Assembly: GCA_021234155.1 (NCBI GenBank)
Contig: JAJEKV010000091.1
Location: forward strand, 2,549,501 to 2,613,500
Source of the DNA: Isoetes taiwanensis
Lineage: Eukaryota > Streptophyta > Lycopodiopsida > Isoetales > Isoetaceae
DNA length: 64,000 bases
Reading direction: 5' to 3'
Position numbers and translations under genes: made by a program. Each line of letters opens with the position of its first letter. The first letter of the stretch is position 1. Under the pieces are notes generated by a model, which searched no databases, was not told where the DNA came from, and was given only the letters and a program-made list of their open reading frames with translations. This document shows, piece by piece, positions 1 through 9,551 of the stretch.

Positions 1-861
1 TTCTTACGCATGTCAACATCAGCATATCATTGTGGCCCGCAGTTATTTTACTAAATGGAAGGAAGCTATACCTTTGAGGCGGGGCTAATTTTGCCACAAG
101 CGCAAGATTTTTACATGAGTATGTTTGTTCCAGGTTTGGTATTCCTTTTTAGATTTGCATTACGATAGGGGCACGCCTTTTGTTAATGAAGTTATTGCTA
201 ACTTGTTGGACATCTTGAAGGTCAAGCATACCAAAAGCTCCTCATACTATCCCCAAGGTAATGGACAAGTTTGAAGCTACTAACAAAGTGTTGAAAAATA
301 TCTTCAGAGAAGACAATTGAGGTCAACAAGAGGGATTGGCATGTCAAAATAGTGGATGCACTTTGGGCTTATAGAGTCACTATCAAAACAGCTACAAATC
401 ATACACCCTTCAATTTGGTTTATGGCATAGAGGCAGTCTTACCAGTGGAACTCGAGTTGCCTTCCCTGAGGTTAGCTCATAAACTATGCTTACCTTTTGA
501 ACATGCCTTGCAGGAAAGATTGGATGCCTTGCTGCACCTAGATGAATATAAGATGGAGGCTGAGAATACTAATTTGCTGAAAAAGGCCAAAGATCTGGCT
601 GCATTCAAAGCTGCACATAGAATACAGGGCACTTTTAGGGAAGGAGAACTTGTCCTCAAGTGGAATAAGTCAAAAGAAGACTCAACTGGCAAATTTGATA
701 ATATTTGGGAGGGACCCTTTGTGGTGCTGGAATCTGCAGGTACCAATTCATATTGGTTACAAGAGGTTGCCTCAGGAATGTTGTTACCAAATCCTATTAA
801 TACCTTGCATTTGAAGAGGTATTGGGACCAGCATGCTTGCTTGTCTCTCTTTCTGCATTAG
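1..861 (+). pseudogene. Ty3/gypsy integrase and pol C-terminal end (family C), decayed
   Basis: This is the tail of a retrotransposon polyprotein: the end of the integrase core and the C-terminal region. In-frame pieces read like the core (TKWKEAIPLR near base 55, then the YYPQGNGQV motif near 245-275). The open part at 352-861 carries ALWAYR, TPFNLVYGIEAVLPVE and the late motif WEGPFVV, an arrangement typical of Tat/Ogre-like Ty3/gypsy elements. Frame breaks and stops before 352 show that it is dead. The window starts inside the gene, so RT and RNase H are not seen. It runs into a UTR and then a family-C LTR at 1637, so this LTR acts as the 3' LTR of this copy. The clade assignment rests on motif resemblance only. 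Confidence 0.85.
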
Positions 862-1029
862 AAAAGTTTAAAAATTTATGGTAGGATTAGTATAGTTAAA
901 CCTATTTAATTCTTTGAGCATATTACTTTGATAAGTTAACTTTATGATTGTAGGTTGAGCTGCCTTGAGGACAGTATGGATGGTCTCAAGTAAAGGAATG
1001 ATTACTAATGCTTTACCAAGTGCCATATG

Positions 1030-1330
1030 CAGGAGCATCCTTTTTTCCATCTTTATTCACCTGCCATAAGTGGTCCTACTATTCATCTAGACTTCTTACT
1101 CTTGTTTTCATTCCCATAAAAGCACTCTGCAAATCAGCTTTACCACCAAAGCAGGGTTGCAAGTTTTTGAGATTAACTAGTTTGTTTGTTTCCATGACAG
1201 GTGCATCCTTTTTCCATTTTCATTCATCTGCTATAAGTAGTCTTGCCACTCATCTAAACTCCTTATTCTTGTTTTTCATTCCCTAAAAGAAAGCACTCTG
1301 CAATTCAGCTTCACCATCATAGCAGAGCTG
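1030..1330 (+). repeat. Two-copy tandem repeat, about 168-bp period, in the pol-LTR spacer
   Basis: Two diverged copies begin at 1030 and 1198. Both open with CAG-G-GCATCC followed by a T run, and both contain AAGCACTCTGCAA and a CAGCTT-CACCA stretch. The repeat lies between the pol end and the LTR, a place where Tat-like elements often carry tandem repeats. No coding potential is visible. Confidence 0.8.
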
Positions 1331-1355
1331 CTCTTGAAAAGTTCAAGGAAGCACA

Positions 1356-1636
1356 CATTCTTTTGTTTTGGCGAGACCTCAACAGTTTCACATCCACTTC
1401 ACCCTCACACACCGCATCCCCATCATTATCCTATCATATTCATACTCATTTTCATTCTTTTTCACTCATCATATTCCATCCACATCCTTCCTCCATCATA
1501 TTCACTCCTATTCCATCAACACTTGCACACTACCACTACATCCTCTCTCCATCATAATTCTCACCCAAGCACCTTGGTACAAGATTGAAGACCCTTTATG
1601 GCTGAGGGGACCAGCCATTCTTTTGTTTTGGCGAGA
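1356..1636 (+). repeat. Perfect 21-bp direct repeat, second copy abutting the LTR
   Basis: The sequence CATTC-TTTTGTTTTG-GCGAGA occurs at 1356-1376 and again at 1616-1636. The second copy ends on the base before the LTR starts (TG at 1637), so it sits where a polypurine tract belongs, although only GGCGAGA is purine-rich. The intervening 1377-1615 is a C/T/A-rich stretch (CATCCAC, CATCATATTC) with no gene. The duplication may be a remnant of an LTR-adjacent rearrangement. Confidence 0.7.
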
Positions 1637-3481
1637 TGTTGCCCCCAAAGGGCAACATGCTAATTGTGTTCTATGCCTTCAAATCAGGTTAAGTCATTTC
1701 TGAAGACTAGGTCAAAAGATTGGAAGAGCTTGGTAGTCAACATTGGTATGGAGGTCAAAAGATGCTAACTTTCTAGGTCAACAAGTGCTCAAGCCAAAAG
1801 TTCACTAGAGGTACTCTGTTTGGAATCAAATGCTTAGTTAAATAATATGCTCTAGAAGAATCTGGGTTATGAAGTTTGGAAGACATAGTTTGAAGATTGG
1901 AAGTTATGAGTTTGGAAGACCCCATGGTGTATAGTTTCTAATCTTTCCCTTTGCTCCACCCCACTACTCCCATTTTAGTCTTTTTGGCTCAACATTGTTT
2001 TCATATCCATTGTTCATTCCCTTGCCATTATTGCTTTACCATAGTTGCCATCTCCCTCAAATTCCCTATTGATTTCTTCAATGTGCCATTATCTTGCCTA
2101 TTTCAAAACCAACTTAAGCCTTTGCCTCAAAAAAAAAATATCATTTTTTTTTCCTTATTTTTCCTTGCCACCCCAATGGTCCCTCATAATTTTTTTTACC
2201 TTAATTCTTATTCCATCATATCTTGGTGGTATATTCCCAACCTTGCTAAAAATGCTTCAAAGATTCCCTATCTTCTTGCACGTGTGGGCAATCATTCCTA
2301 TGGTCATTGGGCTACAATTTTCTTTAAGTATTTTATGGGTACAAGCCTTTGAACCATTGGCTAAGCTTTCAAAATGGCGAATACAAAGATATCTGTGGTA
2401 TATTCCTAGGAAAATCTGAAACCATATCGGCGCAAATTATGCAAAAAAACAATTTGAAGAACCCTAGAATTGGAAATCGGCTCAAATCATGCCTTCCCTA
2501 TCCATTCTCTCTTAAGCTCGAGACCACCCTATTCTTGGATTAGAAACTTAAGCAATAGAATAACCCTAAATTTTTACTACCTACATTGAGCAAGGTCCGA
2601 GCGATCCTTGAAGTTCCTGAGCTCTCCTCAACTGGATTTACAAGATCTAGTTGACATTACTTTCAAAAATTATTTATTGACTTGAGATGATTATTTTCCT
2701 GTGATTTAAAGCTATGAAGCATCCTTATATTCTGTTATCATGATATATTTACCTCCATATCAATTCAAATCGATTGCCAAGTTGTCAAATCCATTTCTGA
2801 TATTTCCTTCTACAATTCTTGCTACAAAATATCCTACAGAAAAATTTCGCGTGTTTTCCAATTCTTTTGGCCCACTTGCCAGCTATTCTTAGGGCTTGTG
2901 CAAGCCAAGGGAGTTGAAATCATCCAAAAATACCACGTATAGCTCAAATTCAAAAAAATTGCTGGTTTGAACAGTTTTGACTGTATTTTGCCAAATCTAG
3001 TCACAAAAAATACCTTTACACATCCAAATGAGGATTTGACCGCTTGCCTCTCTTCCTTAGCACCATTGCAACCTATTTGCTTTGTGAATTCTCAAAAAGA
3101 TGATTGGCAACTCCAAATCTCAATTTCGATTTTTTCCACGTTTGACCCATTGTTTGACCACACTTTGAGCTCGAATAACTCACAAATTAAGTTTCTGACT
3201 TGGTCAGAGGCTTTACTGTTGGTTATCTACAACTTTTTTGACCAAGTCTACAGTGCATGACTTAAAAAATCGATCTGCATCTCAACACCACAACTGTTTT
3301 GGCAGAGGTGCCATTTTTTGGAAATGGGAAAGGTATAGAACTCAAATTTTTTGAACTTGTCTTTGGAATTATCTTGCATAGACTGATCACCTTAAGTGAT
3401 CTGGAGGTTCTAACCCCAATTTGAGTGAAAACTTGAATTGGTTCCTTGTGGTTGACCTTTAAGCCAGGTTTAGGGTCAACA
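1637..3481 (+). repeat. Family-C LTR, apparently full length (about 1.85 kb)
   Basis: It starts TGTTG and ends CAACA, so the termini are short inverted repeats in the TG...CA format. A small palindrome (ATGTTGCCC / GGGCAACAT) overlaps the start, matching the palindrome at the start of the related LTR copies at 31551 and 26244. The pol end of one copy lies upstream, and a PBS plus gag lie downstream, so this single LTR joins two element bodies. The body shares short stretches with the LTR pieces at 31551-33348 and 43559-46826, for example GATCACC-TAAGTGATCTGG near 3384 and near 46765. Confidence 0.75.
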
Positions 3482-3484
3482 TTT

Positions 3485-3502
3485 TGGAGGTTCTACCGAG
3501 AT
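3485..3502 (+). other. Primer binding site, tRNA-Gln-like
   Basis: Four bases after the LTR end the sequence TGGAGGTTCTACCGAGAT begins with the obligatory TGG. Its complement (…GGTAGAACCTCCA) looks like the 3' end of a plant tRNA-Gln. The tRNA assignment is from general knowledge of acceptor stems and was not checked against a tRNA set. Confidence 0.6.
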
Positions 3503-3522
3503 CTTCCTGGATCTCAGAACTC

Positions 3523-4893
3523 ATGGCTCCAAAACAAAAATTTCCAGCAGAACAAGAGCCATTAGAAGATATTGATGCATCAGATCATTGCAGAGAAAGG
3601 CCATTGAATTCAAGTTTTTCAACTAGCCTGCTTCAAAACATGCCATACCAATTTGAGTTGAATGTCCCTGTTCCTTTGCCTACTTTTGATTCCAGTATGA
3701 GTGCTAACAACTTCTTGAGAATATTTGAGGATTATTATAGGGATTATGGCTTCAAGAAGGGATGCAAGCTCTCAGAGTTCGAAAAATGTTTCAAAGAAGA
3801 AAGTGAAACTGGTGCTTGGTTAACTTATGAAAAGCTAATGGGCACCACTTCATGAGATGAACTTGTCAAGAAGTTTCTGGATAGATTTGGTAAGTTAGCT
3901 GCTCCCAAAGATTTGGTTAATGAGTTGCAAAGTTTTTCTATACATGCAGGGGAGAGTGTGAATCAGTACAAAGAAAGATTTAGCACATTTATGAGCAGGT
4001 GTCAAAGAGCACAGGTCACAATTCCCACACTTTTTTTAGTTACTGCTTTCATCAATGGTCTGGAAAGGAGACCAGATATCCAAAGGAAATTGCTCAAGAT
4101 CCAAGCTGCTGAAGGATTCGATTCCATATACAAAGTTTTTGCCAAAACTACTGATCTGACTCAAATGCTCTCTACTTTGCCTGATAAGCACCATATCTCT
4201 CACCATGGCCATGATCCTTTTTATCCTGATGCTACTGATGCACATTATGATCATCACCCTTCCATTCCAGTTTATGCCATACAGAAAGAAAAGAAGAAAT
4301 CTAAAGAGGAGGAAGCTAGTTCTCAAGTTGAAGAGGTTAAATCAGACCTATCTAAGGTTACTGAGGCTTTAGCAGAATTAACCAAACAACTAGTTGAGCT
4401 CAAAACTGCAAGAACAGGTAAAACTTACCCTGAATGTGTTCATTGCAATAGGAATACTCATCCATCAGAAATCTGCTATTGGCAAGTGTGTCCTAAATGC
4501 AATATAAAAGGCCACTTTGGAAAAGAATGTCCTGTTTGTTCTTTCTGCAAAGAAGTTGGTCATACTGATGTTAAGTGTGCTGTTAAAGAATACTTTGCCA
4601 AGCAGGAACAAGAAAAGAGGTCAGAACCTAAGCCCTCTGTGAGATTTGCTGAACTAAGTACTTCAATAAGGTTTATCCAGGCTACAGAAGCTCCCAAGAC
4701 TGAAGAAGTTATGGCAGTGCAAACTAGGAGAATGAATGAAGTCAATACACATGTTGAATCGAGTAGACATCCCACAGCCAGGTCTCCATCACCTACAATA
4801 GAGTCACCTGCTCAAATGATAGCTCCACCTCCACAGCAAAAATATGGTAAGAAAGACTTCTTGAACTCTAAAAACTTACACCTTTTCTTGTAA
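3523..4893 (+). pseudogene. Ty3/gypsy gag (family C) with one nonsense codon
   Basis: This is the nucleocapsid/capsid polyprotein of a retrotransposon. The first in-frame Met after the PBS is at 3523 (MAPKQKFPAEQ). The reading frame is continuous to 4893 except for one TGA at 3853-3855; the ORFs on both sides are in the same frame. The codon looks like a former CGA, a change expected from deamination of a methylated CpG. The retrotransposon-gag domain spans roughly 3690-4150 (NEL-SF-IHAGESVNQYKERF, FINGLERRPDI). Three CCHC zinc knuckles of CX2CX4HX4C form follow at about 4435-4476, 4489-4530 and 4537-4578. No protease or RT follows; the frame runs into an inverted piece of the same gag at 4853. 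Confidence 0.88.
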
Positions 4894-5035
4894 CCATACT
4901 CTTGATAATACTCCTCAAAAATCTTCAAGAAGTTATTGGCATTGATGCTAAGACCTCCAAAATGTTGAAGGTGTTACTGGCAAACATTCAACCTCAATGT
5001 GTTAGAACCTTAAAGATGCTTTAAGCAATCATTCT
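4853..5035 (-). pseudogene. Antisense fragment of the same gag gene
   Basis: Read on the minus strand, this stretch matches the sense gag at about 3640-3795, around the region encoding FLRIFEDYYRDYG. Examples on the plus strand are CTTCAAGAAGTTATTGGCAT at 4928 against the complement of 3700-3720, and GAACTCTAAAAACTTACACC against the complement near 3780. By eye, identity is about 75-80% in the first 110 bases and weaker after that. The gag is thus followed by an inverted partial copy of itself, about 1.1 kb from its partner. Confidence 0.7.
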
Positions 5036-5909
5036 GTGCAAGAAAATTCCAGAAAGAAAGCCTGAACACAAGATTAGTATTGATTTTCCAAATCAGCAAA
5101 AAGGATGCCTCAGCAAAAATGATGCCATTTGCAAGCAGGATGAGATTTTATTATGATTTCAATTCAAGAAGCTGCTTAAAGCCTCCAAGAATCTGGGGCC
5201 TAAGGTCAGATGCCAATAGCCTTGTGCAGAGATCACTCATATGCACTTCTGACCAAGTTAAAAATAAGTCAATAGCCCTGACAGAGAGCAATTTTTTTGT
5301 AGATCCAAGGATATGAATCTTTTTTGAGTTTTGTCACTTGATTCTATCTCTGACAGGTCGGCACAAGGATCAAACAATTCTTTTGCAAAAATAGATGCAA
5401 ATAAAACCTGTGATTCAAATTCTTTGCAAACAGACTGTTTCAGGAATAAACAGCAAGCAAGATTTTGCAAATCAATCTATGCTGATCTTTTTTTGGAGCT
5501 CTGAGAATTTTTTAAAATTTTCAATAGTCTGCAAGCAAGGAAAAACAGTTTGTTTGATCAAGATCACAACTAGAATCTTCAAGGTGGAACATTTTGCCTA
5601 ATGAGTGCAATAGTTTGCAAAATATAGAAACAGGGTGTTGCAAATTATTTTTTGATATTTTTCCCAGACTCTTTATGCTTTGTAACTGTTCGTTTAACTT
5701 TTTATTTAAGCATTATCCTATATGCAATGCTAGAACTTGACAAATACTCACACAGATTGACACTAAGGGCAATTTAGTCTAATTTTTTATGTTGATTCTG
5801 ATCAATAGAACTGAAAATGATGCAACCTGATATATAGTATGCTTGATGTAACGAGCCTGGCAGGTTAGCAGACGTTGACGTAAGTAATTTAATATAACTA
5901 GTAACGGGT
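5036..5909. other. Unassigned AT-rich spacer
   Basis: No convincing gene, LTR terminus or repeat was found here. Small ORFs in several frames have no recognisable domain and lie in AT-rich sequence. It probably contains the rest of the rearranged family-C element. Confidence 0.4.
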
Positions 5910-6004
5910 AAGTCGTATTTAATTAAAGTGGGACAAATCTCGAATTTTGGGACTCGGACTGAAAATGGGACTCATACCCCCAAAAAAAATTTCTGAATTA
6001 CACA

Positions 6005-6335
6005 TCACACACTTGATAAAAAGAAGGGTGGGAGGAGAAGGAGGGAGGGGCCATAGGTTGAAGAGGGGAAGGGGATAATTTGGAAGAAGGGGCAGGGGCG
6101 GGGGGGGAGGGGAGAGGAGAGCAAAAGAGGATAAGTTGGAAGAAGGGGGAGGGGTTAAGTTGGAAGAAGGGGAGGCAAAAGAGGGGGGGGGATAAGTTGG
6201 AAGATGGGATGGGATGGGGGAGGGGGAGAGCAAAGAGGCAAAAGAGGGGGGGATAAGTTAGTTGGAAGAAGGGATGGGGAGGGAGGGGCAAAGGAGCAAA
6301 GGAGGAGCGGGAGGGGCAAAGGGTTATCTATAAAA
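6005..6335 (+). repeat. G-rich purine tract with AAGTTGGAAGAAGGGG-type repeats
   Basis: The plus strand is almost pure G/A for about 330 bases. A loose unit (GATAAGTTGGAAGAAGGG) recurs near 6070, 6130, 6155, 6190 and 6255, broken by G runs of 4-9. A C9/A9 junction follows at about 6342-6358. Such a tract has many possible four-run G-quadruplex registers on the plus strand and H-DNA potential. The Pro/Ser-rich frames on the minus strand are by-products of the composition. Confidence 0.85.
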
Positions 6336-6358
6336 GTCTCCCCCCCCCCAAAAAAAAA

Positions 6359-6478
6359 GTATTAATTATTAATATATAATCAATAATCAATTAAACTAAT
6401 TAGATAATTAATTAGATAATAAATTAAATTGATCTAATGACTAAGTGACTAAATTAAATAAATGTAATCACTAATGAC
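6359..6478. repeat. AT-rich segment with ATTAATTA-type repeats
   Basis: A run of short A/T words (TTAATTAT, AATAATCAATTAAAC, TTAGATAATTAATTAGATAA) follows the G-rich tract. The abrupt change from purine-only to AT-only sequence is notable, but no function is visible. Confidence 0.6.
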
Positions 6479-6543
6479 ATTCTCGACTAATGTAATAACT
6501 GCCTCCATTCTCGACTAATGTAATAACTGCCTCCATTCTCGAC
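6479..6543 (+). repeat. 28-bp tandem repeat, 2.3 copies
   Basis: Units at 6479-6506 and 6507-6534 are identical (ATTCTCGACTAATG…), with a 9-base partial third copy. Its CTCGACT core recurs in the palindromic repeats at 8400-8790 of the same segment. Confidence 0.9.
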
Positions 6544-6595
6544 TCAGTAGTCGAGAATAAGTATCTTCTGGCCATAGATAGTCATAGTTCGGCCA

Positions 6596-6659
6596 GACAG
6601 GTATGAAAATAGACGTTGCTCCCATTATCTGACAGGTATGAAAATAGACGTTGCTCCCA
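6596..6659 (+). repeat. 29-bp repeat, two copies 35 bp apart
   Basis: The sequence starting GACAGGTATGAAAATAGACG is present at 6596-6624 and 6631-6659 without change, separated by TTATCT. This is a recent local duplication. Confidence 0.9.
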
Positions 6660-7050
6660 GATACCTGGAGTAGCTTATAGTCGTTGGATCCCCTGCAGGG
6701 GGACCACATGATAGAATTTGTGTAGGTAGAGTCTCCATCTGCTGGATTTGTCGCCGGGTCGATGTGGCTGTGCCTGCGCAAAATCATCGAATTTGAAGTT
6801 GTTTCAGCGTATTTCACCGATTTTTGCAACATATTTCACCGATTTTGCAGTCAAATCTCTCCCTGTCCGGTTAACTCTTCCCTGTTAACTCTTCCCTGTC
6901 CGCCTTGAAGTTTAAATCCGTCTTGGGACCTGTTGGCAGATTTTGCTCTCTGCCGGTTATGTGCTGCAATGCAGGTAAAATTCTTCCATTCTGAAGCGTT
7001 TGATTTAGAGCAACTTCTTTGATGATTTTTGAAGTTTAAGTAGTAGCGGA

Positions 7051-7689
7051 TTGGTGCGTTTGAAGCGAGAAAAATGCGGATCCGGTGAAAACAAGGTGCT
7101 CGGGCTTAAGCATGCAAAGGGGATTATTTACCCGCAGGATGTTGGGAAGATGTTCCGACGGAGTTCCAAGTCCTCGAACTCCACCACGGAATCATGCAAT
7201 TCCACGGGATCCGCAATGGCTTCTTATCTTTCGCAAAACAAGACGGACCATTTACATTCTTCTATCGAGGTTCAAGAAAAGCTTTCCACAGATTTCCACA
7301 GGTTCAAGAAAAGCTTTCCACAGATTTCCACAGAAAAGCTTTCCACAGATTTCGACTTGGGTCCAGGCTTGGAAGCTTTCTTAGGAGCCGGAGATGGAGC
7401 TGGAGGGGCAGAAACAGGGGATTTGGCCGGAGTAGGAACAGCAAGAGGAAGAGGAGATTTTTTAACAGATTTCTTGGCAGGGGTTCCGCAAATAGGAAGG
7501 AGGCCATATCCTCCGCAAACGCAAATAGGAAGGAGGCCGACAGATGCGGGGAGTAAGGTGGCACTGGCATTCAAAAACGCTGCTCCGCATCCAAAAACGC
7601 TGCTCCGCTGCTCCCTTGGCGCGACGGATCTTCGGCTGCAGCACCCATCTGCCGGATCTTGTTCATATAATCTGCTAAGGCTCATTTAA
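7051..7689 (+). CDS. Possible 212-codon ORF of low complexity, probably not a gene
   Basis: This is the longest open frame in the segment, but 7270-7620 is built of short internal duplications: AAGCTTTCCACAGATTTC three times, AAATAGGAAGGAGGCC twice and AAAACGCTGCTCCGC twice. Such duplications keep several frames open on both strands. The opposite strand (7685-7272) encodes an equally plausible Pro/Ala/Lys-rich stretch (SPVSAPPAPSPAPKK). No domain was recognised in either direction, and no splice signals point to a larger gene. It may be a captured linker-like exon. Confidence 0.2.
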   Translation: MVRLKREKCGSGENKVLGLKHAKGIIYPQDVGKMFRRSSKSSNSTTESCNSTGSAMASYLSQNKTDHLHSSIEVQEKLSTDFHRFKKSFPQISTEKLSTDFDLGPGLEAFLGAGDGAGGAETGDLAGVGTARGRGDFLTDFLAGVPQIGRRPYPPQTQIGRRPTDAGSKVALAFKNAAPHPKTLLRCSLGATDLRLQHPSAGSCSYNLLRLI

Positions 7690-8012
7690 TCCCCTATTTC
7701 TTGCAAGAAGCTATGCACGCAGTTCACAGGCGGCTTGATGAAAAAGCCCAATTATTCTTGCAAATAGCTTCAGAGAAGGAAAAAGAGGCCGCCGCCATCG
7801 CCATAGCCGGGTCTTGGGGATTAGAACCATCGTGGAAAAAAACGGGACCAAAAGGTATGTACCAAATTCAAATTTCGAAAATGAGGGAAAAAAAGCGGGG
7901 TAGTTTTGTGTGTCATTACTAGAACATTATTTCCAAAGATCGATTGTATGCTCGTTTAGAGCTTGTGATGTCTATTTTTTCATATAGGGAGTGTATTTTT
8001 TAATAAAAAATA

Positions 8013-8240
8013 CATAGTATATAGAATATTGTGCTTATTAATAAATACATAGTATATAGTGTCCCATTTAAAAAAGCCTCTCATTTTGTAGTCATATAGT
8101 ATATTGTGCTTATTAGAAATTACAAAATACATAGTATATAGTGTCCTATTTAAAAAAGCTTCTTATTTTGTAGTCATATAGTATATTGTGCTTATTAGAA
8201 ATTACAAAATACATAGTATATAGTGTCCCATTTAAAAAAA
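8013..8240 (+). repeat. 82-bp tandem repeat, nearly three copies
   Basis: The unit contains ATACATAGTATATAGTGTCC, ATTTAAAAAA and TTTTGTAGTCATATAG. The CATATAGTATATTGTGC start recurs at 8093 and 8175, and a partial first copy precedes them. The sequence is AT-rich and non-coding. Confidence 0.9.
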
Positions 8241-8399
8241 CTCTTTGAAAAAAACTATGGGTAAATATTGACATATTAAAAAGGGGAGGGTCGATTTTTT
8301 GTATTGCTATACATAGAAAGTGCATAGGATATGGTGTGCATTAGAAAATACATAGAATATGGTCCAATTAGTCATGATTTGTGCTCCATAATATTGGAG

Positions 8400-8790
8400 A
8401 TAGAAACTTCGTAACCGGCCCTCGGACCTCCTTTTTCACTCACGAGCTTCCTTTCGACTCCACGAGCCGAGGGGCTCGTGAGTCGAAAAGTTCCTCGACC
8501 GCCTTTTCCATAGAACTGGTTCTCAAACGTTTTTGGCTTTTGAGCCGCTTTTCGATTTCGCTGAGTCGAGAAAGCCCTTCCCGACCCCTAAAACTGCGTT
8601 TTTGGCTTTGTTGCCTTTCTCGACTCCTTGAGTCGAAAGGCCTTCTGACCCCTAAAACTGTTTTTTTAAGCTTTTGGTGCCTTTTCGACTCGCGAGTCGA
8701 GAAAGGCCTTCTTCACCCCTAAAAACTGCATTTTTTGCTTTGACGCCTTTCTCGACTCGCGAAGTCGAGAAAAGGCTCTCAGCCTGTATT
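8400..8790. repeat. About 65-bp tandem repeats with a palindromic CTCGACT…AGTCGAG core
   Basis: The phrase CCCCTAAAACTG recurs at 8585, 8649 and 8716 (periods 64 and 67). Each unit has an inverted repeat around CTTTCTCGACTC…GAGTCGAGAAAGG, almost perfect in the copy near 8690-8712. An earlier larger palindrome (CTCACGAGC … GCTCGTGAG) spans about 8440-8482. The stems can form hairpins on either strand, and their many CpG and TCGA sites contrast with the AT-rich surroundings. Confidence 0.85.
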
Positions 8791-8875
8791 TTCAAAATGG
8801 CCCTAAGAACTGTGTTTTATTTTATTTTTTTTGCCTGTAGCATCACTTGACTAACTTGATTTTGTCTTTTGCAGT

Positions 8876-9024
8876 CCTTATCTCGACCAGATAGTACATG
8901 CTTGGGAGCAATGAAAAAACCAGTTCATTGAAGAAAGGTGCCGAGAAGAGGGCGGTGACATCAGTTGGACATACAAGCACGTGGCCCATGAAGGAACTCC
9001 TCATACAAATTTCTATCGTCAGTA
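8876..9024 (+). pseudogene. Exon-like protein-coding fragment, product unknown
   Basis: A plus-strand frame reads like a real exon: it begins after a TTTTGCAG acceptor and ends at CGTCAGTAAGT, a donor-like site. The translation starts with PYLDQIVHAWEQ and continues after a TGA codon through FIEERCREEGGDISW and KHVAHEGTPHTNFYRQ. The TGA may be a former CGA. I do not recognise the protein. Its position inside the inverted-repeat-bounded segment suggests a captured host exon. The minus-strand ORF over the same bases is probably its shadow. Confidence 0.4.
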
Positions 9025-9533
9025 AGTTGCTCCGTGACTTGGAGAGAGCTCCAAGCGCCCTTTGCACTAGGTAGTTCATGTGTGAAGAGGGTGTAATCAT
9101 TGTGCCCATACGACCACTATGGTCTCTTCACCCACTGTAATATATATTGTAATGAGCCCATTTATAAATATACGAAATCTCAAAACTAGTATTTTTTGGT
9201 GATTAAGTAAACAATTTGCTTAATTTTTGTTGGAATTTGTGATCTCTTGTCTACCCACCTAAGAAAATAGAGCCAAAATGTTCAACTAAGAATCTTTTTC
9301 AACTAGAACTTTGGTTTCAATCTGTAATGAAATTCCTATGTTTGAGTTGCATTGTTCTTGTTCTCGACTCGCTATCCAAGAAAACTGGAAAAAAGCTTGG
9401 ATGCACACTAACAGACAAAAATTCGAATTAAGGACCGTTTTCGGGTCGGGGTGCTCCTTTTTGTGTAAAATAACAGGGTTCCGAAAAAAAGTGGGAATGG
9501 AATGAGTCCCACTTTAATTAAATACGACTTGGG

Positions 9534-9551
9534 TGCCCGGCGTTGCCGGGC
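9534..9551. other. GC-rich hairpin outside the right terminal repeat
   Basis: TGCCCGGCGTTGCCGGGC forms a 7-bp GC stem (GCCCGGC/GCCGGGC) with a 3-base loop. The same kind of hairpin (TGCCCGGCGATGCCGGGCA) forms the 3' end of the Helitron at 21447-21465. Here no CTAG-T follows at the right spacing on the minus strand, so a Helitron end is not called. Confidence 0.6.

Larger units (their letters stand above)
5910..9530. mobile_element. Unclassified element or segment with perfect 25-bp terminal inverted repeats
   Basis: The 25 bases at 5910-5934 (AAGTCGTATTTA…GTGGGAC) are the exact reverse complement of 9506-9530. GGGT lies directly outside both ends (5906-5909 and 9531-9534) and could be a 4-bp target duplication. 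The interior holds a purine tract, many local duplications, an ORF-like Arg/Ser-rich stretch and an exon-like fragment, but no transposase. The termini do not match the hAT, CACTA, MULE or PIF types known to me. It could be a non-autonomous gene-fragment carrier or two copies of one small repeat in opposite orientation. Confidence 0.5.

Noticed and set aside
5919-6291. Proline/serine/leucine-rich ORFs of about 100 codons on the minus strand
   Set aside because: They are products of the G/A-only plus strand; no domain, and both minus frames are open for the same reason.
7272-7685. Minus-strand Pro/Ala/Lys-rich ORF (137 codons) as a histone-H1-like or AT-hook gene
   Set aside because: The composition is suggestive but it is built from short DNA duplications, has no start context or domain, and the opposite strand is equally open.
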